Below, piece by piece: positions 8,649 through 17,585 of a DNA stretch of 64,000 nt. Within the stretch, counting starts at the first letter, position 1. Every line of letters starts with the position of its first letter. Both the position numbers and the translations under genes were made by a program. This stretch comes from Aliarcobacter lanthieri. GTDB taxonomy: Bacteria > Campylobacterota > Campylobacteria > Campylobacterales > Arcobacteraceae. The stretch lies in assembly GCF_013201625.1 (NCBI RefSeq), contig NZ_CP053839.1, forward strand, positions 1,550,001 through 1,614,000, read 5' to 3'. The notes beneath the pieces are model-generated. The model was not told the DNA's origin and did not search any database. It worked only from the letters and a program-made list of their open reading frames with translations.

Positions 8649-10760
8649 TTAAAATTTATAATTTATACCAAATTCAAAACTTCTAGCATCTCCTAAGAAC
8701 ACATCAGCTCTATTTTTTGCACTTGTAGCATAAAACTCATCTGTTAAGTTTTTTAGTAAGAAGGAAAAGGTTGTATTTTTATTGTATGTATAATCAAGTG
8801 TTAAATCAATAGTTGTGTAACTTGGTAATTTTATAGTATTTGAATTATCAGCATAAAATGAATCTACATATCTTATCCAAGTTCCAATACCTAAATCTGA
8901 AATTGGCATATATCTAAGTCCAAAATTTGCTACATATTTTGAAACAGAATTTGGAGTTTTACCATTAAAAGATTCAACTGCTGTATAAAATTCATCAAAT
9001 ATTGAATCTACATAAGATAAATTTGCATCTATTTGTATTTGCTCTATTGGTTGAATACCTAAACTAAATTCCAAACCTTTTGAAGACTGTTTCCCTGCAT
9101 TTAAAACCTTACCTGGATTATTTGTATCAGGTACAAAAATATTTTTCTTATTTATCTTATATGCACTTGCAGTAAATTCTGCTTTATCATCTAAAAATGA
9201 TTGTCTTAATCCAATCTCATATTGACTAGCTTCTGTTAAATCTAAATCTGTTTGAGCAGCTGAAAGTTCAACTAATGATGTACTTCCATTTTCAAGAGAT
9301 GATGAATATGAAGCATAAAGTGTTGTTGTATCAGTTATATCATAAACTAATCCTGCTCTATAAGATAATTCATTATATTTCCTACTTTTATCATTTGGTA
9401 TTTGGAAATATTTCCAATTAATATCTAAAGTGTCATGTCTAAGTCCAGCTACAAATTTTAAATCATCTGTAATATTAAGTTGATTTTCTAAGTAAACTGC
9501 AACTTGATTAACATCTACATCAACATCTTTTGTTGCATATGAACCACCTAAATCTCCAAATGTTCCTTTATTTGGATTATACATATCTGTATTATAACCA
9601 CCCCAAGCAGAACTTATATCTCTTTTAAAATTAAACTTACTTATATCAACACCTAAAAGAAGTTTATTTTCAAATCCAAAAATATCTTCTTTATAAATAA
9701 AATCTAATCTATTCCCTATTAAATCTTGTTTTTGTACAATATCAGTACCTGCTATATAAACTTGATTAGTATTTCCAATTTGTGTAACTCTATATGGTCT
9801 TCTATCTTTTGAATCAATATCTTGGTAATAAAGTGTATTTTTTACTTCTATACTTTGTGTTGGATACCACTCTAATCCTTGTCTTATAAATAAATTATCA
9901 CCTTTATCTATTCCATCAGTATAAGGATTGTAATTTACTTTTCTTATACTTTTATCTAGTTTACCATTTACTAAAGGCGTTCCTATATAAATATTTTCAC
10001 TATTATCTTTTGTTTTTTCAAAAGATATAGAAGTTAATAAATTATCATTTATTTTATAAAGTAATCCAGCACTTAATGAATCTATTTCTCTTTTTTCTCC
10101 ATCAAAATTTGAACCAATTTCTCTAGTACTTACATCAAACCTATAAGCTAATTTATCTTCAATAGCAACTCCACCTGTTCCAAAGTTAAATCTATAACTA
10201 TCGTAGCTTCCACCTTTAAATCCAAACTCCGTTTCTTCTTTTGTAAAATTTGGTTTTTTTGTGATTAAGTTTACAGTTGCACCAATAGAACCTTCACCAT
10301 TTAATACTGAGCTTGCTCCTCTAATAATTTCTATCTTATCCAAATTAGCAGTTTCTAAAGACCTTTTTGAAAAAGCTGAACCATTTAATTTGATGCCATC
10401 ATTTAAAAAAGTTACTCCAGGTGTTGCGACAAAACCTCTTATCCCATATTTTCCACCTGTTCCATGCCCAGATTCTCCAGCAGTCATTCCAGTTGTTTTT
10501 GTAACAACTTGAAGAACTGTGGTATCACCTCTGTACTCCATTGTTTTAGAATTTATCACTTCAACACTTGCAGGTGTTTCTTTGATAGTAAGTCCAAGTT
10601 TTGAGCCACTATAATTCTCTTGCTTAAATTGATTTAAATATCCAAAAGAATTTTCAATTTCTTCTGAAACTTTTATCTCATCTAATATTGTAGTTTGATT
10701 TGCACTTAATATGCTTCCAAAAACTATAATAACAACACTAGCTGATAATTTTATATTCAT
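8649..10760 (-). CDS. TonB-dependent outer-membrane receptor
   Basis: The start is placed at MNIKLSAS because AAGGAGAGGAA stands directly before it; a longer frame would begin 14 codons upstream, inside an operator. Signal peptide, TonB box-like TTILDEIKVS, plug domain (GLTIKETPASVEVI, IEIIRGASSVLNGEG, about 50-180) and a 22-strand barrel ending in aromatic FEFGINYKF. Family members import siderophores or other metal chelates. The partner DUF4198 gene and non-Fur-like palindromes upstream point to a metal other than, or in addition to, iron. Confidence 0.88.
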   Translation of the reverse strand: MNIKLSASVVIIVFGSILSANQTTILDEIKVSEEIENSFGYLNQFKQENYSGSKLGLTIKETPASVEVINSKTMEYRGDTTVLQVVTKTTGMTAGESGHGTGGKYGIRGFVATPGVTFLNDGIKLNGSAFSKRSLETANLDKIEIIRGASSVLNGEGSIGATVNLITKKPNFTKEETEFGFKGGSYDSYRFNFGTGGVAIEDKLAYRFDVSTREIGSNFDGEKREIDSLSAGLLYKINDNLLTSISFEKTKDNSENIYIGTPLVNGKLDKSIRKVNYNPYTDGIDKGDNLFIRQGLEWYPTQSIEVKNTLYYQDIDSKDRRPYRVTQIGNTNQVYIAGTDIVQKQDLIGNRLDFIYKEDIFGFENKLLLGVDISKFNFKRDISSAWGGYNTDMYNPNKGTFGDLGGSYATKDVDVDVNQVAVYLENQLNITDDLKFVAGLRHDTLDINWKYFQIPNDKSRKYNELSYRAGLVYDITDTTTLYASYSSSLENGSTSLVELSAAQTDLDLTEASQYEIGLRQSFLDDKAEFTASAYKINKKNIFVPDTNNPGKVLNAGKQSSKGLEFSLGIQPIEQIQIDANLSYVDSIFDEFYTAVESFNGKTPNSVSKYVANFGLRYMPISDLGIGTWIRYVDSFYADNSNTIKLPSYTTIDLTLDYTYNKNTTFSFLLKNLTDEFYATSAKNRADVFLGDARSFEFGINYKF

Positions 10761-10784
10761 TTCCTCTCCTTCTTTTATTTTATA

Positions 10785-10803
10785 TTTGCAACTTAGTTGC
10801 AAA
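10785..10803. promoter_or_regulatory. 19-bp palindrome upstream of the TonB receptor, site 1
   Basis: TTTGCAACTTAGTTGCAAA is a perfect 9-bp inverted repeat around one central T, 24 bases before the receptor start. A second copy follows 52 bp away, centre to centre (five helical turns), as expected for cooperative binding by a dimeric regulator. The GC-containing core does not look like a Fur box. Confidence 0.65.
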
Positions 10804-10838
10804 AATTAAGCTGTAATTTTAATCATAACAATCTTTGA

Positions 10839-10853
10839 TGCAACTTAGTTGCA
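10839..10853. promoter_or_regulatory. 15-bp palindrome upstream of the TonB receptor, site 2
   Basis: TGCAACTTAGTTGCA repeats the core of the first site exactly. It lies between the receptor and the divergent XRE regulator gene, which is a possible but unproven binder. Confidence 0.6.
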
Positions 10854-10970
10854 AATATTACAATAAGCTATTTTAAAATCTACGAATAACATTTTAATGT
10901 TCTTATGAACATTGAAAACAAATAGTATCTTTTATAAACTTAAATTAAATTTAATACCTATGGAACATTA

Positions 10971-11234
10971 TTGAAAATTTATAATAACGATGAGAAACTA
11001 GAACTTTTTTATAAGAAAATTGGTGAAAATGTTAAAAATGCAAGAATGAAGAAAGGTTTTAGTCAATTAAAACTTGCAAATGCTATGGGATATGACTCAG
11101 TAGGTCATATAGCAAAAGCTGAAATTTATAAATATGGTAAAAAATTCAACTTAGAACATATTTTTAAAATTTGTTCTATTTTAGAAATATCAATAAATGA
11201 TATTTTTGAAGATACTGATGAAATAATAAAATAG
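10971..11234 (+). CDS. XRE-family helix-turn-helix regulator
   Basis: 87 residues forming one HTH_3 domain (IGENVKNARMKKGFSQLKLANAMGY, about 17-41, with the usual SQ-x-x-LA recognition pattern). It would start with TTG, preceded by GGAA at a fair distance; the upstream in-frame-looking ATG at 10960 runs into a stop after four codons in another frame. It diverges from the TonB receptor operon and may control it. Single-domain regulators of this size are common, so the target is inferred from position only. Confidence 0.75.
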   Translation: MKIYNNDEKLELFYKKIGENVKNARMKKGFSQLKLANAMGYDSVGHIAKAEIYKYGKKFNLEHIFKICSILEISINDIFEDTDEIIK

Positions 11235-11238
11235 CTTT

Positions 11239-11517
11239 TTATTCTTCATATTTATGAGTGCTTATTTCAATGCCTTCATAAGAAGTGGTTTTGATAGCAG
11301 ATAAAATTTCTTCTATTTTTACTTTTTCATCATATATTACACTTACTTCTTTTGTATTGAGTCTTGCACTTACTTTTTGAACTCCATCAACTTGACTAAT
11401 CGCCTTTTTAACTGCAGTTGTACAAAGTGGGCAGTGCATACCTTCTACTTTAAAGATTGAAATATTTGATGAAAAAGAGAAACTAAACAATATAAAAAAT
11501 ATAAATAAAATTCTCAT
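11239..11517 (-). CDS. MerP-like periplasmic heavy-metal-binding protein
   Basis: 92 residues: a signal peptide (about 1-17) followed by one heavy-metal-associated domain with the metal site GMHCPLC near residue 29. MerP passes Hg(II) to MerT in mercury operons, but no mercuric reductase or MerR is present here, so the metal may differ. It is the last gene of the transglutaminase-merT-merP operon. Confidence 0.8.
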   Translation of the reverse strand: MRILFIFFILFSFSFSSNISIFKVEGMHCPLCTTAVKKAISQVDGVQKVSARLNTKEVSVIYDEKVKIEEILSAIKTTSYEGIEISTHKYEE

Positions 11518-11520
11518 AAA

Positions 11521-11847
11521 CTACTCCATAAAAATAGGTAAAATCTCTGGATAAAATAGAAGTAGTAAAATCAATATAAAAAATATACCAATAAGGATAT
11601 ATTGAACTATTTTATCTTTTTTACTACAACTACAAGATATTTTTTTCCTAAAATTATATATTGCAAAACAAAAAAATACAATTGTCAAAATAGCAAGTGG
11701 AACTCTTGTAAACTCTAAAGTTGTAAAGAAACTAAGAACTCCACTTGTTATTCCAAAAAATAGAAATAATAATGCAGGTAAGCAACAAAGTGTTGATAAA
11801 AGGGCAGTTATTACTGCACCTATTATCGCAAAATTTGATTTTTTCAT
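11521..11847 (-). CDS. MerT-like metal transport membrane protein
   Basis: 108 residues with three predicted membrane helices. The first holds the vicinal cysteine pair of MerT (LSTLCCLPALL, about 18-28); a cytoplasmic loop has SCSCSKK, a second metal-binding pair. It overlaps the upstream transglutaminase-like gene by 4 bases and is 3 bases from merP. Import of a thiophilic metal or metalloid into the cytoplasm is expected from the family; which one is unknown. Confidence 0.8.
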   Translation of the reverse strand: MKKSNFAIIGAVITALLSTLCCLPALLFLFFGITSGVLSFFTTLEFTRVPLAILTIVFFCFAIYNFRKKISCSCSKKDKIVQYILIGIFFILILLLLFYPEILPIFME

Positions 11848-12935
11848 AAAATCTCTTGAGATTTATATGTATATACAAAAGTTTTAGGATTGTAGTAATC
11901 TTTTGCATCTTCACCAACTTCAGCATAAGGATAACCTAGCATATTTAGTGGATATTGAGTTGGTTTTGGTTCTAAAATAAAATCTCTAGCACTATTAAAT
12001 GCAGACCAATTCATCTCCCAAGAACCAAAGAAATACTCTTTTACACTTACTAATTTTTTATCATCATTTGCCAGTTTTTCAGCAAGTTTTACTTTTGCAA
12101 CATCAGCTGGATCACAAGGAACCCAACCAAGTCCATCTATATAAAACTCTGCTCTACAATGTTGAGCTCCTGTAATATCTGCAAAACCTTTTTCATCAGC
12201 TTTTCCACAAGCATTTGAAATTTTTGATTGACCTACTCTTATTCCAAAAGTCTCCTTTGCAGGAATTCCAGCATTTCTTAGTAAACAAACAAATACTGAA
12301 CTTATATCTGTACATTTTCCACCATATATTTTATCTTCGATAGATTTTTGTGCATCACCAATTCCACAACCAATAACACTTTCATCTCTGTACATTGTGC
12401 TTACTGTCCAATCATATATAGCTCTTGCCTTTTCAAGAGGAGTTTTTGCATTTTTAACTATATCATTTGCATAAGCTGTTAGTTTAGGAGTTACAGGAAT
12501 ATGTTTTGTACCTTTTAGATACTCTTTTACATCTGTTGGATAATCAGTATTTGAAGTAGCTTGTGAAAAATCAGTAGTTCGCTCTTGCATAATAACTGCA
12601 AAATCTATATCTAATTTTGGTTTAATGTCTTTATCCCATTTTACATATAAAACTCTTGTATCATAAGGATTTTTTACAATTTTAGCCTCTGTAAAATTTC
12701 CATCATATTTAAATGATACAACTTTATGATAGCTTTCATCTTTTGGAAGTGGTACCCAAAGTTGAGTAACTTCATTACTCATATCAAACTCATAACTGTT
12801 TGTTACTTGAAATTTTCTTGGAGATTTTGTAATCCCAAATGAATTTTTATCTTCATTTGCAAAAGCAAAATTTGGAGATACAACTGCAAGTGTAGATATA
12901 GCAGCTGTTGATTTTAAAAATGTTCTTCTTTTCAT
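11844..12935 (-). CDS. Tat-exported transglutaminase-like protein
   Basis: 363 residues from MKRRTFLKST, a twin-arginine signal; a longer frame adds 17 codons without a better ribosome site. The middle carries a transglutaminase-like catalytic region: GGKCTDISSVFVCLL (about 215-230, nucleophile Cys), QHCRAEFYIDG (His) and WVPCDPAD (Asp). Such domains hydrolyse or exchange amide bonds in the periplasm. It heads an operon with MerT and MerP, and its promoter region is a near copy of that of the Cys-FDH operon, which suggests use under the same conditions. Confidence 0.82.
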   Translation of the reverse strand: MKRRTFLKSTAAISTLAVVSPNFAFANEDKNSFGITKSPRKFQVTNSYEFDMSNEVTQLWVPLPKDESYHKVVSFKYDGNFTEAKIVKNPYDTRVLYVKWDKDIKPKLDIDFAVIMQERTTDFSQATSNTDYPTDVKEYLKGTKHIPVTPKLTAYANDIVKNAKTPLEKARAIYDWTVSTMYRDESVIGCGIGDAQKSIEDKIYGGKCTDISSVFVCLLRNAGIPAKETFGIRVGQSKISNACGKADEKGFADITGAQHCRAEFYIDGLGWVPCDPADVAKVKLAEKLANDDKKLVSVKEYFFGSWEMNWSAFNSARDFILEPKPTQYPLNMLGYPYAEVGEDAKDYYNPKTFVYTYKSQEIL

Positions 12936-12966
12936 AATATATTCTTTGTAGTGTTTCGTTCTCTTA

Positions 12967-13029
12967 AGAGATAAAGGAAAGTGCAAAGCTCTCTTTATGT
13001 CAAACCATAACCTATGGTCTATGAACTAA
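12967..13029 (-). promoter_or_regulatory. Conserved 5' UTR block, copy A
   Basis: This 63-nt block matches 17810-17871 at 59 positions (three substitutions and one single-base gap). On the minus strand it begins about 4 nt after the predicted start site (-10 TATTAT at 13040-13045). It can form ACCATA-GGU-UAUGGU and, less perfectly here, AUAAAG-AGAG-CUUUGC. It lies 32 bases before the transglutaminase-like gene. Confidence 0.6.
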
Positions 13030-13074
13030 TTAGATTTTTATAATATAAAAGTTTTTATAAGTAAAGACTTAAGA

Positions 13075-13092
13075 TGTAAAATATTTTTTACT
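13075..13092. promoter_or_regulatory. Inverted repeat TGTAAAA-N4-TTTTACT, site 2
   Basis: One mismatch from the perfect site 1. It lies 29 bases upstream of the leftward -10 (13040-13045) of the transglutaminase operon, centred near -50, a typical activator position. The surrounding bases CTTAAG before and TTATATTTA after also match the other copies. Confidence 0.6.
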
Positions 13093-13143
13093 TTATATTT
13101 ACTGTATTTATAAAGAATTTTTAACTTAAATTGTTAGTATTTT

Positions 13144-13173
13144 AAGAAACTGTTGCTTTTGCTTCAGTTTCTT
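13144..13173 (-). terminator. Hairpin after fdhC
   Basis: AAGAAACTG and CAGTTTCTT form a 9-bp stem overlapping the fdhC stop codon. No U-run follows on the minus strand, so it may stabilise the 3' end instead of terminating by itself. Confidence 0.45.
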
Positions 13174-14134
13174 AGAAATTATTTTTTTTCTCATTATTGA
13201 TAATATCATTAAGAACATCAGGAGCTAATTGTTCTAAAAACTCTCTTGGGTATCTTCCTGTTATCAAACCTTTTAAGTTACCTTTTACTGCTACTAATGC
13301 TGAATACACAAAATCCATCAAGAAAAACATTATTAATACACTTGATCCAAAGTGTACATATAGCAATGCTCTTTTAAACTGTATATATTGTGCATTTGTA
13401 TATGCATCTGGGTGTATAAACCATATTAAAAATCCACTTAAAAGCAACCCTGCTCCCATAGCTACAAATGCTATAAATATAATCCTTTTCATTGGTTTAT
13501 ATTTACCTGGAAGAACTATCTTCGCTATTAAACTATTCTTAGACATAATTTTCAAATCTTTAAATGCAATTATACTCATCATCAACCAGAATGGAAACCA
13601 CAATATACCAGTTACTTCATGTGTACCTCTTAGGATAAAAGGTATATACCCTCCTTCACTTCTTAGGCTCCAAGTTATATTAAATCCTGTAATTATCAAG
13701 GCTATTATTATAAATACATTTAACCAAATTATTGCTCTATGTACTACAGAAAAAACTTGTACTTGATCATCTGGTCTAGTTATTATTGCTTCTTTTCTTC
13801 CACTTATTGCATACATTACACAAAAAATTGTTATTTCACCTACAAATACCCACCAGATATAAAGTTGTCTTTCATTACTAGCTCTTATTATTTCAGGTGC
13901 TATAGCTTCATAGTTTGGTCCAAATGCTCTATTTACCATCTCTTGATAGTGTGTTTCTGCTGGTACTAATATTCCATCTATATTGCCACCTGTCATAATA
14001 TGGATTGTATATTTTATCAAATACTCCCAATCCATAATCATCATAAAGCCAACAAAAACTCCTCCTACTATTGACAGTCCTAGAAGAGTAAAAATATATG
14101 CTTTATTCCTTTGAAAAAACGAGCTATTTCCCAT
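13172..14134 (-). CDS. fdhC: Formate dehydrogenase cytochrome b subunit
   Basis: 320 residues with four or five membrane helices (about 12-34, 92-110, 130-155, 170-190, 215-240, 255-280). Conserved histidines in the helices (VVHRAIIW, GTHEVTGIL, YVHFGSS) fit haem b ligands of the gamma subunit. It anchors the periplasmic FdhAB to the membrane and passes electrons to menaquinone. It lies 8 bases after fdhB. A longer periplasmic loop near residues 45-85 is common in the Campylobacterota form. Confidence 0.92.
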   Translation of the reverse strand: MGNSSFFQRNKAYIFTLLGLSIVGGVFVGFMMIMDWEYLIKYTIHIMTGGNIDGILVPAETHYQEMVNRAFGPNYEAIAPEIIRASNERQLYIWWVFVGEITIFCVMYAISGRKEAIITRPDDQVQVFSVVHRAIIWLNVFIIIALIITGFNITWSLRSEGGYIPFILRGTHEVTGILWFPFWLMMSIIAFKDLKIMSKNSLIAKIVLPGKYKPMKRIIFIAFVAMGAGLLLSGFLIWFIHPDAYTNAQYIQFKRALLYVHFGSSVLIMFFLMDFVYSALVAVKGNLKGLITGRYPREFLEQLAPDVLNDIINNEKKNNF

Positions 14135-14142
14135 ATTTTATC

Positions 14143-14736
14143 CTACCATCCATATGAATCAGTTGCAATACCTTTACCTTTATGTGTTGCTCTATATGTT
14201 TTTATTAAAGCTACTTCATTTGCATCTCCTACAAGCAGTGCTTTAGTCGAACACATTGAAGCACACATTGGTACTTTACCTTCACTAATTCTATTCTGTC
14301 CATATTTATGAAACTCTTCAGGAGAATTTGTCTCTTCTGGACCTCCTGCACACATTGTACATTTATCCATCTTCCCTTTTGTACCAAATGCTCCATTCTT
14401 TGGAAATTGTGGTGCACCAAAAGGACAAGCAAAAAGACAATATCCGCAACCTATACATTTATCTTTATCATGTAATACTATACCATCTGTTCTTATATAG
14501 AAACAATCTGTTGGGCATACTTGTTGGCATGGTGCATCTGCACAATGCATACAAGCCATTGACAATGAAAACTCTTGTCCTATTACTCCTTCATTGATTG
14601 TTACTACTTTCCTTCTATTTACTCCTACTGGTACTTCATGTGCCTCTTTACAAGCTACTACACATCCATTACAATGTATACATAGAAGTTCATCACAATA
14701 AAATTTCATTCTTGAAAAATCTACATTACTACTCAT
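14143..14736 (-). CDS. fdhB: Formate dehydrogenase iron-sulfur subunit
   Basis: 197 residues with four cysteine clusters for [4Fe-4S] centres: CDELLCIHCNGCVVAC, CMHCADAPCQQVCP, CIGCGYCLFACP and CTMC...CASMC. It relays electrons from FdhA to the cytochrome b subunit. No signal peptide is present, so it is expected to be exported with FdhA through Tat. It sits 12 bases after fdhA and 8 before fdhC. Confidence 0.95.
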   Translation of the reverse strand: MSSNVDFSRMKFYCDELLCIHCNGCVVACKEAHEVPVGVNRRKVVTINEGVIGQEFSLSMACMHCADAPCQQVCPTDCFYIRTDGIVLHDKDKCIGCGYCLFACPFGAPQFPKNGAFGTKGKMDKCTMCAGGPEETNSPEEFHKYGQNRISEGKVPMCASMCSTKALLVGDANEVALIKTYRATHKGKGIATDSYGW

Positions 14737-14748
14737 GATATCCTCCCC

Positions 14749-17547
14749 CTATGCTCTTTCTATTCTTACAAGTGAACATTTAGTCTCTGGACAAGCTGTT
14801 TGTTGATCAAACCCATAACTTGTTACTTGACCTGAATTCTCACCCATTGCGTATGGTGCAGTTTTATCTGGATATCTATGTGTTAAATCCTCTCCACTCC
14901 ACCAACCAGAGAAGTTCTGTGGTAAAAATACTGAGTTTTCATCAACTCTTAAACTAACTTTACACTTAATTTTTATCTTTCCACCACCAGTTCCATAAAG
15001 CCACATCATATCGCCATCATTTAAACCTAACTTACCAGCTAAAATAGGATTTAATTCTCCATACATTTCAGGGCTTAACTCTGCTAAATAGTGAGATGCT
15101 CTTGTCTCTGTACCCGTTCCCATATGTTCAACTACTCTTCCTGAAATAACATTCACAGGATAACTTTTTGCCCAATCCTCTTTAAACTGTTCGCTTTCAT
15201 ATCTAACATCAACCCTAAAATGGTTTTGTATATCTTTAACTGCTGAATATTTAGATATTAAATCTGTTCTAGGAGAATGTAAAGGTTCTCTATGTTTTGG
15301 TATAGTATCAATAAACTCCCAAACAATAGTTCTAGCTTTTGCATTTCCATTAGGAGTAAGACCAGCTTCAAGTGCATATTTTGTTAAAATACCACTAATA
15401 TCAGTTTTCCAATTCGTATCTTTTACAAGTTCTCTCTCTTCAGCAGTTAAAGTAACTCCAGCTAACTCTTCTATATTCTTATCTGTAATCTCATCATATC
15501 CACCTTTAACTTTAGAACCTTTTGGATATATTCCATCATTAGCAAGTAAACTTACTCCATTTCGCTCTGTTCCAAATCTTGTTCTAAATCCCATACCACC
15601 TTGCATAACAGGTAAATCTATATTAAATAGAACTGGGCTTCCAGGATGTGTTTCACTCCAACAAGGCCATGGTAATCCATAATACTCTTTCTCAGTAATT
15701 CCTCTTCCTTTTAAATTTGATGATTCAAATAAATGCCAGTTTTCTTGATGACGTTTTAGTCTTTGCGCTGTTACACCTGTTAAACCATGAGCTTTCAAAG
15801 TTCTTGCAATTTCATCTGTTGCATCTTCTGGCCATTGAAAATTATTACCTTTACCCATACCTGCAATAAATTCATCATAGAATCCCATTCTTTTTGCAAA
15901 ATCAAATAAAATATCTTGATCTTTTCTAGATTCAAATAGAGGTTCAACAATTTGGCTTCTCCATTGTGTACTTCTTCCTGTATTTACAATAGAACCACAA
16001 TTTTCAACTTGTGAAGCAGCTGGTAATAAAAACATATTATCACTTCTTGTTGTAATAACAGCAGAATCATTAACATAAGGATCTATAAATACAACTAAAT
16101 CTAATTTATCTAAAGCTTCTTTTGATTTATGAGTTTCTGTAACTGTTGATACCCCATTTCCTATACAAACAAGTGCTTTAATTTGAGTTCCACCATTATA
16201 TTTTGCATTTGATTCATCAAGAACACTATGTTTCCATAAAGATAAGCTATTCCCTTTTGCTTCCATCAGCTCTTTTGATTTAAATCTACCTTTTAACCAT
16301 TCATAATCAACTTTCCACTGTTTTGCAAAATATTTCCAAGAACCTTCACCTAACCCATAATACCCTGGTAATGTATCAGCTAAACATCCCATATCCGTTG
16401 AACCTTGAACATTATCATGACCTCTTAGAACATTACATCCACCACCAATTACTCCAACATTTCCAAGTAATAGTTGTAAAATAGAACCAAGTCTTGTATT
16501 TGATGAACCAATTGTATGATGTGTCCAACCTTGATTCCATATCAAAGCTCCAGGAGTTGATTTTGCAAATAATGTAGCAACTTGTATCAACTCCTCGGGT
16601 TTACAGCCTGTAATATCTGCAACTTTTTCAGGTGTATACTCTTCACACTCTTTAAATATCTCTTCAACTCCATATACTCTATTATCTAAATAATCTTTGT
16701 TATACCATTTATTATCACGAATTATTCTAATCATACCATATAAAAATGCTATATCTGTACCAGTTCTTATTCTACAATATAAATCTGATTTCACTGCTGT
16801 CTTTGTATATCTTGGATCTACAACTATTATTTTTGCTCCATTTTGCTCTTTACCTTTTAATATATGTTGCATCGCAACTGGATGAGCTTCTGCTGGATTT
16901 GCACCCATTATTAAAATAGCTTTAGAATTATGCATATCACCTAAATGATTTGTCATACCACCATATCCAAATGTATTAGCAGCTCCTGCAACTGTTGGAC
17001 TATGACAAATTCTAGCAACATGATCTATATTATTTGTTCCAAACATTGAAACAAATTTTCTAATATAATAAGCTTGTTCATTACTTACTTTTGCAGATCC
17101 TAAAAACATAACTGAATCTGGTCCAAATTTCTCTCTTAACTCTAAAAGTTTATTAGAAACCTTTGTCATAGCATCATCCCATGATACTCTATTCCATTTT
17201 CCAGCTACTTTCTCTATTGGATACTGTAATCTGTTTGTAGATCTGATTTTATCAATCATATCTGCACCTTTACAGCAATGTCCTCCATTACTTATTGGGT
17301 GATCTTGTGCTACTTCTTGTCTTACCCATACTCCATTATGTACTTCAGCTATTACTCCACATCCTACTGAACAGTGCATACAGATTGTTTTTACTAGTTT
17401 CGATCCAGGAAAAGGATTTCTCACCTCTTCATCAGTCGCATCTCTTAAAACTTTATCTGTATTTGCAAAGGCTGATGTTGCGCTAAATGCTGTTGCTAAA
17501 GAAGCCATCTTTAAAAATGTTCTTCGTCCAAAGCTATTCGCTCCCAT
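14749..17547 (-). CDS. fdhA: Formate dehydrogenase catalytic subunit, cysteine form
   Basis: 932 residues, full length for the family. Tat signal RRTFLK, [4Fe-4S] set CMHCSVGC and GGHCC, molybdopterin-binding and C-terminal dinucleotide-binding domains. Residue 181 is Cys (TGT) in ARI-C-HSPTVAG, where the paralogue at 1-1721 has UGA/Sec. The first 180 residues differ from the paralogue at only three positions, while later parts are more divergent in patches. It heads a complete fdhABC operon. A Cys enzyme needs no selenium but is usually slower than the Sec form. RBS AAAAGGAG. Confidence 0.95.
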   Translation of the reverse strand: MGANSFGRRTFLKMASLATAFSATSAFANTDKVLRDATDEEVRNPFPGSKLVKTICMHCSVGCGVIAEVHNGVWVRQEVAQDHPISNGGHCCKGADMIDKIRSTNRLQYPIEKVAGKWNRVSWDDAMTKVSNKLLELREKFGPDSVMFLGSAKVSNEQAYYIRKFVSMFGTNNIDHVARICHSPTVAGAANTFGYGGMTNHLGDMHNSKAILIMGANPAEAHPVAMQHILKGKEQNGAKIIVVDPRYTKTAVKSDLYCRIRTGTDIAFLYGMIRIIRDNKWYNKDYLDNRVYGVEEIFKECEEYTPEKVADITGCKPEELIQVATLFAKSTPGALIWNQGWTHHTIGSSNTRLGSILQLLLGNVGVIGGGCNVLRGHDNVQGSTDMGCLADTLPGYYGLGEGSWKYFAKQWKVDYEWLKGRFKSKELMEAKGNSLSLWKHSVLDESNAKYNGGTQIKALVCIGNGVSTVTETHKSKEALDKLDLVVFIDPYVNDSAVITTRSDNMFLLPAASQVENCGSIVNTGRSTQWRSQIVEPLFESRKDQDILFDFAKRMGFYDEFIAGMGKGNNFQWPEDATDEIARTLKAHGLTGVTAQRLKRHQENWHLFESSNLKGRGITEKEYYGLPWPCWSETHPGSPVLFNIDLPVMQGGMGFRTRFGTERNGVSLLANDGIYPKGSKVKGGYDEITDKNIEELAGVTLTAEERELVKDTNWKTDISGILTKYALEAGLTPNGNAKARTIVWEFIDTIPKHREPLHSPRTDLISKYSAVKDIQNHFRVDVRYESEQFKEDWAKSYPVNVISGRVVEHMGTGTETRASHYLAELSPEMYGELNPILAGKLGLNDGDMMWLYGTGGGKIKIKCKVSLRVDENSVFLPQNFSGWWSGEDLTHRYPDKTAPYAMGENSGQVTSYGFDQQTACPETKCSLVRIERA

Positions 17548-17585
17548 TCTTTCTCCTTTTTAAATATATATTTTAATTTAGGTTT

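Noticed and set aside
11239-11847. A mercury-resistance operon
   Set aside because: MerT and MerP types are present but there is no merA or merR, and the first gene is a transglutaminase-like protein.
11732-11926. Open frame across the merT/transglutaminase junction
   Set aside because: It lies in another frame over two well-supported genes that overlap by 4 bases.
14111-14597. Open frames opposite fdhB and fdhC
   Set aside because: They are shadows of strongly conserved Fe-S and cytochrome genes with no ribosome sites.
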